Shown here one piece after another: positions 22,801 through 30,972 of a DNA stretch of 64,000 nt. The first letter of the stretch is position 1. Each line of letters opens with the position of its first letter. Below the pieces are notes generated by a model, which searched no databases, was not told the DNA's origin, and was given only the letters and a program-made list of their open reading frames with translations. Source of the stretch: Atriophallophorus winterbourni (Eukaryota > Platyhelminthes > Trematoda > Plagiorchiida > Microphallidae); NCBI GenBank assembly GCA_013407085.1, contig JACCGJ010023775.1, positions 34,640-98,639 of the forward strand. Direction: 5' to 3'. Both the position numbers and the translations under genes were made by a program.

Positions 22801-22938
22801 AAAATTTGAAACACGTGTAAAAATGTCAATAATTTAATTTTGCTATAAAAGAGATTACGCGTTAGATTGTATGTCAGATAATTCAATTGCAATGCATGAG
22901 AACACAATACTTACTTGTACACAGAATATATGAAAACG
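10614..22938 (-). CDS. Micro-exon-type secreted protein gene, copy 1 (14 exons visible, 5' end missing)
   Basis: Minus-strand multi-exon gene rebuilt by comparison with copy 2. Exons in gene order: 22915-22938, 22220-22258, 21048-21074, 20967-20981, 20008-20025, 18081-18175, 16993-17209, 15832-15926, 14952-15198, 14565-14585, 14157-14221, 13774-14008, 12715-12776, 10614-10859 (stop TAA). Phases join without conflict and give about 468 codons. The start FSYILCTIIIFESGYC is hydrophobic like a signal peptide. Sequons NVS, NVT, NRS and NAS and about ten cysteines suggest an exported glycoprotein. The first coding exon (ATG) is not seen; homology with copy 2 stops near 23.0 kb, where a transposon cluster begins. 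Micro-exon genes are an established schistosome class; membership is inferred from exon structure, and I do not recognise the protein family. No transmembrane segment is seen near the C-terminus. Confidence 0.78.
11060..12714. other. Last intron of gene copy 1
   Basis: Non-coding apart from a hammerhead-like repeat at 11135-11175 (TTGATGA in place of CTGATGA, then GTGC/GCAC stem, then GAAACCGG). The equivalent position in copy 2 is about 51715-51755. Confidence 0.5.
12715..12776 (-). CDS. Copy 1 exon 13 (62 nt)
   Basis: Phase 1 in, phase 0 out; acceptor AAGAACTGTCAG, donor GTAGTC (weak consensus but present in both copies). Ends GICDEVRFVH. Needed to bridge the phases of exons 12 and 14. Confidence 0.65.
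13774..14008 (-). CDS. Copy 1 exon 12 (235 nt)
   Basis: Phase 0 in, phase 1 out; acceptor TTGCTCTAG, donor GTGAGT after CCTTGCGAAT. Contains NCDDLDSG, NHAFLQLRFRPADLKSEYRG and QITDVPCE. The frame stays open past the donor to a stop, but the conserved GTGAGT and the phase of the next exon support splicing here. Confidence 0.72.
14157..14221 (-). CDS. Copy 1 exon 11 (65 nt)
   Basis: Phase 1 in, phase 0 out; donor GTAAGT. Encodes YHVQLELDSLWLAV then TGSACGY, invariant between the copies. Confidence 0.75.
14565..14585 (-). CDS. Copy 1 exon 10 (21-nt micro-exon)
   Basis: Phase 1-1. Acceptor AAAACCTAG, donor GTAAGC. Encodes DNASDDI, including an N-glycosylation sequon; identical at the protein level in copy 2 (54516-54536). 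Confidence 0.7.
14952..15198 (-). CDS. Copy 1 exon 9 (247 nt)
   Basis: Phase 0 in, phase 1 out; acceptor TTTTTCAATTTAG, donor GTAAGT. One of the best conserved exons: LVTLNGPKV, WPVETWTWYP and GSECKENFEFNFLND are nearly identical in copy 2. Confidence 0.8.
15832..15926 (-). CDS. Copy 1 exon 8 (95 nt)
   Basis: Phase 1 in, phase 0 out; acceptor TTTTAATCATTCTCAG, donor GTGAGC. Starts EFLYASHLCIDNK. A nearer AG inside the exon (after ACGCCAG) was rejected because only the upstream acceptor joins in frame with the preceding exon in both copies. Confidence 0.7.
16311..16414. repeat. Foldback (inverted-repeat) element in intron, copy 1
   Basis: Left arm TTGTTGTGCGTTGTGTGTTCGC at 16311-16332 pairs with right arm GCGAACACACAACGCACAAC starting at 16394. 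The 60-bp centre carries further short inverted pieces. No coding capacity. Conserved at 56189-56297. Confidence 0.7.
16824..16858. repeat. (TA)n microsatellite
   Basis: Perfect TA run in an intron of copy 1; the paralogous position (about 56645-56675) has only short TATA pieces, so the run expanded after duplication. Confidence 0.85.
16993..17209 (-). CDS. Copy 1 exon 7 (217 nt)
   Basis: Phase 0 in, phase 1 out; acceptor TTTCACAG, donor GTGAGT. Begins MNVTGL (sequon) and contains YKYMPDILSLQFVLEFE and EQRGFNVI. The stretch between residues about 29 and 47 differs strongly from copy 2 while the flanks are conserved. A relic of this exon sits at about 44.5 kb. Confidence 0.8.
17880..17932. 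repeat. AT-rich (TA)-type simple repeat
   Basis: Interrupted ATATAT tract, absent from the equivalent place in copy 2. Confidence 0.7.
18081..18175 (-). CDS. Copy 1 exon 6 (95 nt)
   Basis: Phase 1 in, phase 0 out; acceptor after TTTCCTACTCAAAAG, donor GTAAGT. Encodes TIPHDDELQLAMNFGQTK near its middle. Same length and phase as 57843-57937. Confidence 0.75.
18770..18945 (+). other. Plus-strand open frame inside an intron, copy 1
   Basis: 57 codons open on the strand opposite the host gene, beginning VSLLDNPIHIHSDYDNKN. The equivalent frame at 58532-58720 is also open (SLLDNPIQIHPDYDNENF). Substitutions between them are mostly amino-acid changing, so selection for protein is not shown. The I-H-P-D-Y string faintly recalls a trypsin-fold segment, without its catalytic Asp. 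Confidence 0.25.
19540..19875 (+). repeat. Two hammerhead-like repeats in an intron, copy 1
   Basis: First copy near 19560-19615 is eroded (TTGATG, then ACCGGTCGTG). The second, 19798-19827, reads CTGATGA, then AGCC-loop-GCGG, then GAAACCGGTA, with a perfect ACCGGT stem III and a GTA triplet. It is followed by GTGGTGTGTAAGGGATGGGG. Counterparts occur near 59335, 59580 and 59825. Confidence 0.55.
20189..20506 (+). other. Plus-strand open frame inside an intron, copy 1
   Basis: 105 codons; the paralogous frame 60194-60481 is open for 95. They share SKSIICNI, YSTITG, LSFS and KHDSNVS. Changes between copies are not concentrated at third positions, so coding status is doubtful. No domain recognised. 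Confidence 0.2.
21955..22075 (+). other. Candidate trypsin-like protease exon (pro-region and activation site), opposite strand
   Basis: The plus-strand frame reads CGMPMNPRSLDQGLQP, then RIIGGAPVALNVYWSILKT, then a good donor GTAAGA at 22076. A Cys-Gly pro-region about 15-16 residues ahead of R-IIGG and a Trp about 8 residues after is the arrangement at the activation site of S1 serine proteases. No His, Asp or Ser exon was found downstream. It could be a pseudo-exon or chance. The minus-strand frame (21935-22162) is also open but fits no splice phase of the host gene. Confidence 0.35.
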
Positions 22939-23009
22939 CTATAAGAGAAATGAATATATTTTCAAGTATTTCAGTTTTTAAGTTACAGAATCACAAAGTA
23001 AATCACTTT

Positions 23010-23340
23010 GGTGAATTTGATTGACGCATAACTAGATGCTAGGGGAAACATGAAGCATGAAGCAAAAACATGAAATATTCAAATCGGAACTGTCGACTGC
23101 TGCGCGGTCGCATTTTTTTGCTCTGACACTTCCGGTCATATTTTCGCCGAATCTGCTCGTATTTATCCCATTCCAAGAATTCTGATCTCTTGTCAACTGA
23201 TTAACAGCAAAGTTGCAATATTGGCGTAAATATCTCAGTTTGCTCACGCGCGCAAACGTTTTCCCATCGCTAAGTAATCTATAGTTTTTGCTATCATTGC
23301 AAAAATCACGTCGAGCTACGGATTTTGATTCTTGTTACTT
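23010..23340. other. Boundary between duplication unit 1 and transposon cluster
   Basis: Similarity to copy 2 ends near 23000. A 71-codon minus-strand frame (23032-23247) has no recognisable motif. Nothing else seen. Confidence 0.35.
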
Positions 23341-23599
23341 TATTCTTCATTTTGTGGTTAACGAGTTATAATGGATTATTTGCTAAATGGCGAAATCACG
23401 AGTTCCGTGAAGCTACATCGACCTGTCGACCAAATGCCCACCACTCAGCCGAACAAGCCACTTCAGGCTACTAACATGCTTGACCGCATCACGAGACAAA
23501 CAAATCGATCGATCAAACTATGACAGCGACATGGAACCAACTTAACCCCAGTGCCAAGGGCCTGGATCGGCAAACGCAACAATGGTCATGGCTGGCCTA

Positions 23600-23993
23600 G
23601 CTGATAGGACGAATTGTCCCGAGGTCACGTGCAAAGCATGTGAACAACCGGTGAGTCACATGGCGAGTGAAGTCATAACGTTTTATCTGTGTTTGGGGGT
23701 GGGGTAAATGATAAATAGCAATAATAAATAATGAAAAGGTTCCAGACGCCTGCTATGTCTGTGTTCGTTGCAGAGCTAAATCCTTGTACAGTGCCGATAC
23801 TTTTGAAGCCAAATTAGTAAATAAAATGGCGAGATTCGAGTTTAGAAATCGACTTGTTGAGGAAATATTGGAAAATCATGTGAGTACGCAAGTGATCACT
23901 GATGTAAACCATTACATCAATACAACGAGTTCGGAGCCACCAGTGAAGGAATCTGAGACTAAGGCTAATGGTGTGCAAAAAAAAGCAGGGTAA
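23600..23993 (+). pseudogene. CR1 ORF1 zinc-binding region
   Basis: NCPEVTCKACEQP before and ACYVCVRCRAKSLYSADTF after a roughly 85-bp interruption give a C-x4-C-x2-C ... C-x2-C-x2-C pattern, as in the PHD/RING-like modules of CR1 ORF1 proteins. The interruption starts GTGAGT and ends AAAAG and would rejoin the frame if removed. It may be a real intron or simply a damaging insertion. The frame then runs to 23993. Confidence 0.45.
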
Positions 23994-24045
23994 GGTGGTG
24001 TGTTAGGGATGGGGATGTGAGCACCACAATACAAGGTAAATCCCG
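23994..24045 (+). repeat. 3' half of a hammerhead-like repeat
   Basis: GGTGGTGTGTTAGGGATGGG, then ATGTGAGCACCA, matches the flank of the repeats near 19830 and 59600. It lies directly after the CR1 ORF1 stop. Confidence 0.45.
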
Positions 24046-25546
24046 TTTCGTAATCACTTAAAACGACCACGGAAGTAGGACATTCTTACAGAGATATGTG
24101 GTACGGTCAACCTCAGCTGTAAACTCCAGAACTGCTGTTATCGACTCACAAACTCAAGCCCCAAATGCTTTAAATTCGAAAAAAATCTGACTTTCCACCA
24201 CGCAAAATGAACTTCCATACGCGCTGATTGTGATATGTACGAATGTTGGAGAATCCCAAGAAAGCCTTTTTGAAAGCAAACAGAAACAAGACTTCGGGAA
24301 AGGACTCAACTTTGCCACATAATACAAATTGAACATGTAATCGTAGAAAAAGTGACTCGTTTAAATCGCCGCTCAATTTCAGCTCATATTGGTCAACCCC
24401 GCTTGCTCAAGGTACCACAAAAATGCGACGCTGATATCGAGAACGTATTGCTGAATGCGAAAGACAGATCCCGACTCAAACTACCGCGTATATCCCGATT
24501 TATCATGGTGGGACAGGAAAGGTAACTTGAACGCCAGGGTGAAAACAGTATCACGAAGTACAGATCTACTTGATGTACGAGAAAATACTTCTCGAACATC
24601 GATTCAAGAACCCGTAGAGCATGACGTCAAGCAATGGCGCTACATTGTACGTTCTCTAAATATTTCTAATACCGTTGTTGTGGACACATTTCGAGTTCCT
24701 TTTTAGCCAAAACATAAAAAGGATGGACCAAAGCCTCTGGAGATTATGTTCTTTACGAGCGCTGTGGTCGAACTCGTTAGTTCGGAATAGAAAAAAGGGA
24801 AACGAACACTACCCATTAATGTTAAACTTATCCCACCCAAACCTAATATCATAATTCAAACACTCCCAGTCTGAAGACAGCGGATAGCAGCGTTTCCATC
24901 CAGATGAAAGTAATCAATACATCAAAAAACGTCATCAGTCCAGCTCAAATCGGGTCGGACTGAGCAATTCACACCGAAACCTCATTGTCGATTCAAGCGG
25001 TCGGCGACCAATTAGGAGGACACCAGTCCTATAATTTCGAAACTGACTATTCAGAGGGATCCGTCATCACACTGTGTAACGCCTTATCACATACCACGTG
25101 ATACATCACTACTTGTTACGTCCGATACCAGAGAAGCCGGACCAATAACGTCGGTTTACACCCAGTCATTACTCACGAAAAATACAATTAAGTGCATCTA
25201 TACAAACGCAAGCAGCCTTTTTAACAAATTAATCGAATTGTCCGAGATTTGTAATGAAACGTCGCAAGACATATTTGCAATCACATAAACGTGGTTCCAT
25301 GCATCATTGTCTGGTAATTAACTCTCGTTGCCGAGTATGTCTCTATTCCGGCGTGACCGATTAGGCGATGGCGGAGGAGCAGCACTCTACTTCAAGCAAT
25401 CGTTTTTCTGTATAGCTATGAACCACCAGACCCTTGACATAACTGACACACTTTGGTAGTCTCTGACTCTTACTTCAAGAGACCAATACATTATTGGTGA
25501 GATCTATCGTTCTAAAACAGCAACCCTCGACCTAAAAAATACACTG

Positions 25547-26191
25547 ATGAATGCTTTGCGCTATTTAACAACGCGGTACAATACTAAAATATTGATAATG
25601 GAGGATTTCAACTTTCCACAGCTAAATAGGCGGGATGATCATGCATCAGAAACACTTGATTATGAACTTCGAGCCTTCTTGGATTACGCACCACTTTATA
25701 ACCATGTTTTTGGATTTACTCGTATGATGGGATCAGACCAGCCGTCTACCTTGGAACTAATACTTACATCAGATCCCACAGCTGTAGAGAATATCGTTTA
25801 TAGACCACCAATCGGACGAAGCGATCACGTTGTCTTAGAATTCGAGTACTTTTGTACCGCTTGGCTCAACAGTGACGGAACGAAACGCCTCATAAGGGTG
25901 AACTACTGTGCTCTGTGTGCCAAGATAAAAAGCACTAGTTTCCCAAAAAGTGATTACTCCTATCCGGATAGTCATTGGAAATCTTTCTTACAACACCTGA
26001 AATCTATATTGATGAAACTTTCAATGTTCGTCTTGAAGAAAACTTCTCAACGTAATACAACGAAGCAGGATTATGAAGTGGATGAAACAAAGGGCAATAG
26101 CAGAGAAGTTTCAAAAGGCTACCGACAGAGCTTTTTCTTGTGCACAATTTACACGACTGTGAAACCAAGTTATCAGCTTAATTCGAGATGA
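25547..26191 (+). pseudogene. CR1 endonuclease (C-terminal half), open stretch
   Basis: 214 codons. The DFNFP and SDH boxes of the exonuclease-endonuclease-phosphatase fold are present, but the family G-D-F-N box reads EDFN. The tail after residue about 105 leads to the RT linker and ends in a frameshift. The active-site box change and the stops upstream make an active nuclease unlikely. Confidence 0.65.
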
Positions 26192-26432
26192 TAAAGAAGG
26201 TTTCCGATCGCAATTGATTTCTCATATGCGCCAGAACCCGAAGCTTCTATATAGTCTCGTAAACAATAGAACAAATAATAAACCAGGAGTCATTGCCCTA
26301 AAAACTTCGTCCGGCTTCACTGAATACATTAATCGGGCCGCTGATCTGTCAACTGACTTTTATGCCAGAGGTTTTGCGCCCAAATCCACGTAGCTTGATC
26401 AGGAACCAATCATTTGACTTGACCGACCGACC

Positions 26433-27255
26433 TTGAGTGAAGTAGTGCTCACTCTGCTGCTGGTAGCACAGCACTTGAGAAAATTAAACGTACAGGAATC
26501 TCCAGGACCAGACGAGATAACTCCAAAGCAGCTCAAATCGTGTTGTGCGCAGCTATCTGATCCTCTATCCTGCATGTTTAGTAATTTGCTCCAAGCTGGC
26601 GTGGTACCGAAACACCGGAAACTGGGACGAATATACCCATTTACAAAGGTGATTGCCGTTCTGAAATTAAAAATTACAGCCCGGTGACATTGCTGTCTTT
26701 GGTATCAAAAGATTTTGAGCGAATAATAACCCCAGAAATAGTGCAACATCTGGAAACGAACCAACTTTTGGCAGTTGCCCAACATGAATTTATCAGAAAT
26801 CGCTCTTTTCTAACGAATTTGCTGACGAGCTTAGACGATTGGACGAGGGTTTTAGATGCGGGGGCTGTATTCATGCGTACTACCTGGACATTTCTAAAGC
26901 TTTCGACACAGTTGATCATAATTCGCTCTTGTACAAGCTATGGAAACATGGTATTGTTGGAAGACTATATGAATTGATAAGTGATTACTTCAGCAACAGA
27001 CACATCAAAGTTCGTGTAGAAGGCTTATTATCGAAGAAAATCGACGTCACTAGTGGTGTTCCACAAGACTCAGTGATTGTACCAATACTGTTCCTAGTCA
27101 ATATGAAAGATATACCAATACCAAATGAGAGTAAGATGGTATTGGTTGCTAACGATATAAAAGTATGGAGGCGAATCAGCAATGCTGATGATTGTATTTT
27201 GCTGAAAAACGATTTGAATGCTTTGTACAACGGTGCATCCGAAAATAAACATTGA
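26433..27255 (+). pseudogene. CR1 reverse transcriptase, three shifted frames
   Basis: ESPGPDEITPKQLK (26433-26687), FERIITPEIVQHLE (26684-26977), then YYLDISKAFDTVDHNSLL, DVTSGVPQDS and LVANDIKVW (26839-27255). Motif A keeps its Asp. Motif B has PQDS for PQGS, and motif C has lost the first Asp. Confidence 0.75.
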
Positions 27256-27849
27256 ATATGCAAAAGTCGAAGATCATTCAGATCTCTCGTGACCTTGGCC
27301 TTTTCTATCAATACAAGCTCGGCGACAGAAACCTGGATTACACCGAAGTATAAAAGGACCTTGGTGCCTGGATTTGCGGTAGTTAGAAAAATGGTCTACA
27401 ATGCGAAGTTGTTTAAGAAAGAGCGTCTAGCCGACTCGGCATGTTACGGACGATATTTGGATGTTTTCCGCAGGGTGTTTTGCTCTCATGATGAACACAT
27501 ATTTACAGTCGGTTCTAGAACATACCGCACACCATGGCTCCAAAAAGACATCTTACTTCTCGATCGCATATATCAAAGAGCTTCTAAGATTGTCATTAGA
27601 CTCGAAAATATGCGATTCGCAGGGCGACTCAGACGACTTGATCTGAGGACACTTTCACATAGGAAAATATGAGGTATTCTGATCCTCGATCACAAAATAC
27701 ATATAATGGTTTCCCAAAACCTAGGTTAATTATTACACTCAGAACTCAAAAACTTTTATGGTAGAACAAGCAGAAAGCTTAAGAATAACCATAGGATGAC
27801 AAGGTATATGGAATATATAATATAAAAAATATAAAATATCTCAAACATT

Positions 27850-28177
27850 AATAGGGACAGTAACATACCGCATGGTTCGTCGTAAACTCATCAAGTTTGG
27901 AAGCGAAAACATCAACAGATTCTGAGAGTGTGATTTCATCAAGCAAATAGTTCCAAGTGAAACAAATTCTTACCGAGAAACAATTACGACGAATATCCAA
28001 TCGAGAATGCGGAAGGCTTGAATCCTTTGAATGTGTTCGTGTTCGAGTAAGGTCATTGGGATTTATCAAGTGTTTAAGGGGATGGTTTTCAGTATGCAGG
28101 ACTTTGAATGTCAACATCAGGTCACTACGTTTCCGTCGTTGGGTAAAATCGTGTAGGTTCATAAAAATATAGTTTGC
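27850..28177 (-). mobile_element. CR1-like element, C-terminal end (left part of an interrupted copy)
   Basis: The minus strand reads NLHDFTQRRKRSDLMLTFKV, then LDIRRNCFSVRICFTWNYLL, then SVDVFASKLDEF, the typical CR1 C-terminal domain. It is in line with the minus-strand RT at 30973-31738; the Penelope-like element sits between. Confidence 0.65.
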
Positions 28178-28950
28178 AATGAATCGGTTATAGTAAGTTT
28201 TTGGTAACCAAGGGTGTCGGTACGAACAGTGTTCAGGTATAAATGGCATTCTCTTGACCAATCCTGGGTTCACTGAGCTATACAGAAGAGATCAAGATAA
28301 TTGATCACACCACCTAATTGCTGTGTTCATCCCTAATTGTTTATTAATTGTAAAGGTCAGCGTATGCCAACATTTTGTCGGTTGCGTAATCATGTGCGTA
28401 TTAGGTGTGGTGTTCGTTAATCCTAATCCGCTGCCAAACCGAACGCCAGATTGTTGAGATATCCGCCCCATCCACCTTGTTCATCGCATTAGCCCCAGCT
28501 TTTGTTATTTAAACAGCCTCGGCGTGAAGTATTTCTCTATAAGATTTCACACCCCGTCTTATCACTTTCACGTTATCAATATCTACGCTGTGTCCAGTGT
28601 GTAGCACGTGTTCAGCTAGGGCCGAATCCCGAATGAGTGATTGATATTCACTGGGATTGCGGGGTCGCTTTCCCACTCGTTTCCTGTGTTCGTTTATCCT
28701 AGTGCAGATTTCTCTAGACGTTTGCCCAATGTAAACCCCCCGCAACAATTGTAGTTGATTTGGTACATGCAGTTCGTTGCACAACCTAAAGGATTATTAT
28801 CTTTGAGATGCATTAATACGGAGCGGAGAGTTCTACCTGCATTATATATTACTCTAATACCTGCGCTATTCAAGATTTGACTTATTCTTTCGGAGGCGCT
28901 TTTGACATGCGGTAGAGATACCGTAGCTCGCCAAACTTTTCCGTCTTCGG
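28178..28950 (-). mobile_element. Penelope-like element, 5'-truncated inverted copy
   Basis: Reverse complement of about 30175-30960. Includes a GIY-YIG part (GVYIGQTSREICTRINEHRK, 28784-28509) with a frameshift that destroys the upstream Cys motif, then the 3' terminal region. At 28207/28208 the 33 nt forming the hammerhead core are missing. It joins the sense copy head to head at 28950. Confidence 0.8.
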
Positions 28951-30603
28951 AACCTTACGCGAGATGAACAACAAGCACTTCTTAAATTGCGAAAAGAAGA
29001 GGAAATAGTGATCACCAAGGCAGATAAAGGCAAGGCAAATGTGATTGTTTCTGAAAGTGATTATAGAGATAAAGCAGAGTCACACCTTGCTGAAGGTCCG
29101 TATCAGGTTATTGACAACCTTCGAGCTACGACCATTATGAATAACCGTAAGAGGGTTGTTTCAAGATACATGCGAGAAATTAAGGAGAACCTTGGTCAAA
29201 GAATATGGTATATGCTCTACCCTAGATCTGCTCAGACACCCAGTTTCTATGGACTTCCGAAGATACATAAGGTAGGCATCCCCTTAAGGCCCATTGTAGA
29301 CGGCATTGGATCCCCAACACACGAATTGGCTAAGCACCTTGCTCAGCTTTTGAAACCATTGGTTGGTAACACGAATTCTTTTATTAAAAACTCGTTTGAT
29401 TTTGTTCGTCGCTCAAGTACCGTAACAATTGGGGAGGATGAGATGATGGTTAGTTTTGACGTAAGCTCCTTGTTCACGAATGTTGACACTACAAGCGCTT
29501 TAGAATTAGTGAGGAAATCACTCAACTCCGATATGACCTTGAAGGATCGTACCAACTTGAGTGTACAACAAATCATCAACGGTGTGACAATTTTTCTAAA
29601 TATGAACCACTTCTTATTTAATGGGCAGCTATACATACAAAACGATGGTTTAGCGATGGGCTCACCCATTTCTCCAGTGCTAAGCAAATATTACATGGAG
29701 CACTTCGAAGAGATAGCTTTGAGAAACGAAGCGTTAAAACCAAATATATGGTGGCGCTATGTCGACGATACATTCGTCATCATAAAGAGAAACAGACTAG
29801 AATCATTTCATAGTTATCTCAATTGTTTGAATCCAAAAATCCAGGTCACAAAAGAAACCGATTCTACGGAAGGGACATTTCCGTTCTTGGACTGTCTCGC
29901 GCAAAAAGACAACGGCAAGATAAGAACAACGGTATATCGTAAGCCTATCGACACGGATGCCATTTTGAGATTCACATCTGCGCACCCTAAAAGGGTATTT
30001 CAGTCCATAGCAAAATCGCTATTCTACAAGGTTGACCGCCTCTGCAGCGATGGTGAAGATAAGAGACGAGCTCATGAAGAAGTCAGTCGCCGACTTGCAA
30101 ATCATGGTTACCCCAAGAGCTTAATTAAGCGCCAATTGAACCGAGTTAAACATCCGCAACCGAAGACGGAAAAGGTTTGGCGAGCTACGGTATCTCTACC
30201 GTATGTCAAAAGCGCCTCCGAAGGAATAAGTCGACTCTTGAATAGCGCAGGTATTAGAGTAACATATAAGGCAGGTAGAACTCTCCGCTCCGTATTAATG
30301 CATCTCAAAGAGAAGACTCATTTGGGTTGTGCGACGAACTGCATCTACCAAATCAACTGCAAGGGCTGCGCGGGTGTCTACATTGGTCAAACATCTAGAA
30401 AACTCTACACTAGGGTAAACGAACACAGGAAACGAGTGGGAAAGCGACCCCGCAACCCCAGTGAATATCAATCACTGATTCGGGATTCGGCCCTAGCTGA
30501 ACACGTGCTACACACTGGACACAGCGTAGATATTGATAACGTGAAAATGATAAGACGGGGTGTGAAATCTTATAGAGAAATACTTCACGCGAATGCTGTT
30601 TAA
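28951..30603 (+). CDS. Penelope-like element RT / GIY-YIG polyprotein (5' truncated)
   Basis: The frame is open from the inversion junction (NLTRDEQQALLKLR) and runs to TAA, with no internal stop. Numbering from the TTG at 28987: KADKG 11-15, PSFYGLPKIHK 85-95, SFDVSSLFTN 156-165 (motif A), GLAMGSPISP 221-230 (motif B), YVDD 258-261 (motif C). A Cys motif (C-x3-C-x5-C-x2-C) precedes the GIY-YIG box GVYIG at 463-467, followed by EHRKRVGKRPRN. All reverse-transcriptase catalytic residues and the YIG core are present. The N-terminal region of the family is missing and there is no proper ATG, so this is a truncated but young copy. It would copy RNA into DNA primed at nicked chromosomal ends. Confidence 0.9.
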   Translation, partial: NLTRDEQQALLKLRKEEEIVITKADKGKANVIVSESDYRDKAESHLAEGPYQVIDNLRATTIMNNRKRVVSRYMREIKENLGQRIWYMLYPRSAQTPSFYGLPKIHKVGIPLRPIVDGIGSPTHELAKHLAQLLKPLVGNTNSFIKNSFDFVRRSSTVTIGEDEMMVSFDVSSLFTNVDTTSALELVRKSLNSDMTLKDRTNLSVQQIINGVTIFLNMNHFLFNGQLYIQNDGLAMGSPISPVLSKYYMEHFEEIALRNEALKPNIWWRYVDDTFVIIKRNRLESFHSYLNCLNPKIQVTKETDSTEGTFPFLDCLAQKDNGKIRTTVYRKPIDTDAILRFTSAHPKRVFQSIAKSLFYKVDRLCSDGEDKRRAHEEVSRRLANHGYPKSLIKRQLNRVKHPQPKTEKVWRATVSLPYVKSASEGISRLLNSAGIRVTYKAGRTLRSVLMHLKEKTHLGCATNCIYQINCKGCAGVYIGQTSRKLYTRVNEHRKRVGKRPRNPSEYQSLIRDSALAEHVLHTGHSVDIDNVKMIRRGVKSYREILHANAV

Positions 30604-30972
30604 ATAACAAAGGCTAGGGCGAATGCGGTGAACATGGTGGATGGGGCGGATATCTCAACAATCTGGCGTTCGGTTTGGCAGCGGATTAGGATTAACGAAC
30701 ACCACACCTAATAAGCACATGATTACGTAACCGACAAAATGTCGGCATACGCTGACCTTTACAATTAATAAACAATTAGGGATGAACACAGCAATTAGGA
30801 GGTGTGATCAATTATCTTGATCTCCCGTCTAGCTTAGTGAACTCAGGATTGTTCAAGAGAATGACATTCATACCTGAACACTGTTCGTACCGACACCCTT
30901 GGACTGATGAAGCTTCTGTGTTCATAAGCGAAACGTTACCAAAAACTTAACATAACCGATTCATTGCAAACC
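30604..30972 (+). mobile_element. Penelope-like element 3' terminal region
   Basis: Follows the stop codon. Carries CACACCTAATAAGCACATGA, later GAACACTGTTCGTACCGACA, then the hammerhead motif and ACCGATTCATTGCAAAC at the end. The inverted copy has the same end. Confidence 0.75.
30896..30944 (+). ncRNA. Minimal hammerhead motif of the Penelope-like element
   Basis: CTGATGA (30904-30910), stem II GCTT-loop-AAGC, GAAAC (30930-30934), then GTTACC. Stem III is only ACGT with no loop, and stem I is TTGG/CCAA. Penelope-like elements are known to carry such minimal hammerheads with very short stem III, thought to act as dimers. Confidence 0.65.

Larger units (their letters stand above)
20008..22938 (-). 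other. 5' micro-exon cluster of copy 1 (24, 39, 27, 15, 18 nt)
   Basis: Five consecutive exons at 22915-22938, 22220-22258, 21048-21074, 20967-20981 and 20008-20025. All lengths are multiples of three and all lie in phase 1-1, so any of them can be skipped without breaking the frame. Encoded pieces in order: FSYILCT, IIIFESGYCQLNV, SFVDDEPIF, YKQYD, VSKNVR. Acceptors end in TAG or CAG after pyrimidine-rich runs. The 15-nt exon has a GC donor (GCAAGT) where copy 2 has GTAAGT. Confidence 0.72.
9650..23000. repeat. Segmental tandem duplication, unit 1
   Basis: Collinear with 50650-63075 through exons and introns. The offset falls from about 41.0 kb to 40.1 kb along the unit because of intron indels. 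Left end near AATGTCTACTAGAAGAAAG; right end near TTCAGTTTTTAAGTTA. Exons are better conserved than introns. Hammerhead-like repeats and a foldback element sit at equivalent intron positions in both units, so they predate the duplication. Confidence 0.85.
23345..27740 (+). mobile_element. CR1-like non-LTR retrotransposon, nearly full length but dead
   Basis: In order: an ORF1 region with a Cys-rich module (23600-23993); an AP-type endonuclease from about 25188 (NASSLFNKLIEL, FRRDRLGDGGGAALYFKQ) to 25870 (EDFNFPQLNRRDD, LELILTSDP, GRSDHVVLEFEY); reverse transcriptase 26433-27255; a C-terminal tail to about 27720. Catalytic FADD has become VAND (about 27143-27154) and several frameshifts split the ORF. 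The 3' part of the family resumes at 31739-32075. Confidence 0.8.

Noticed and set aside
22635..22907. 90-codon minus-strand frame as a host exon
   Set aside because: The paralogous sequence in copy 2 is interrupted by stops in that frame and lacks matching splice sites.
29343..29687. 114-codon minus-strand frame
   Set aside because: Antisense shadow of the Penelope-like reverse transcriptase.
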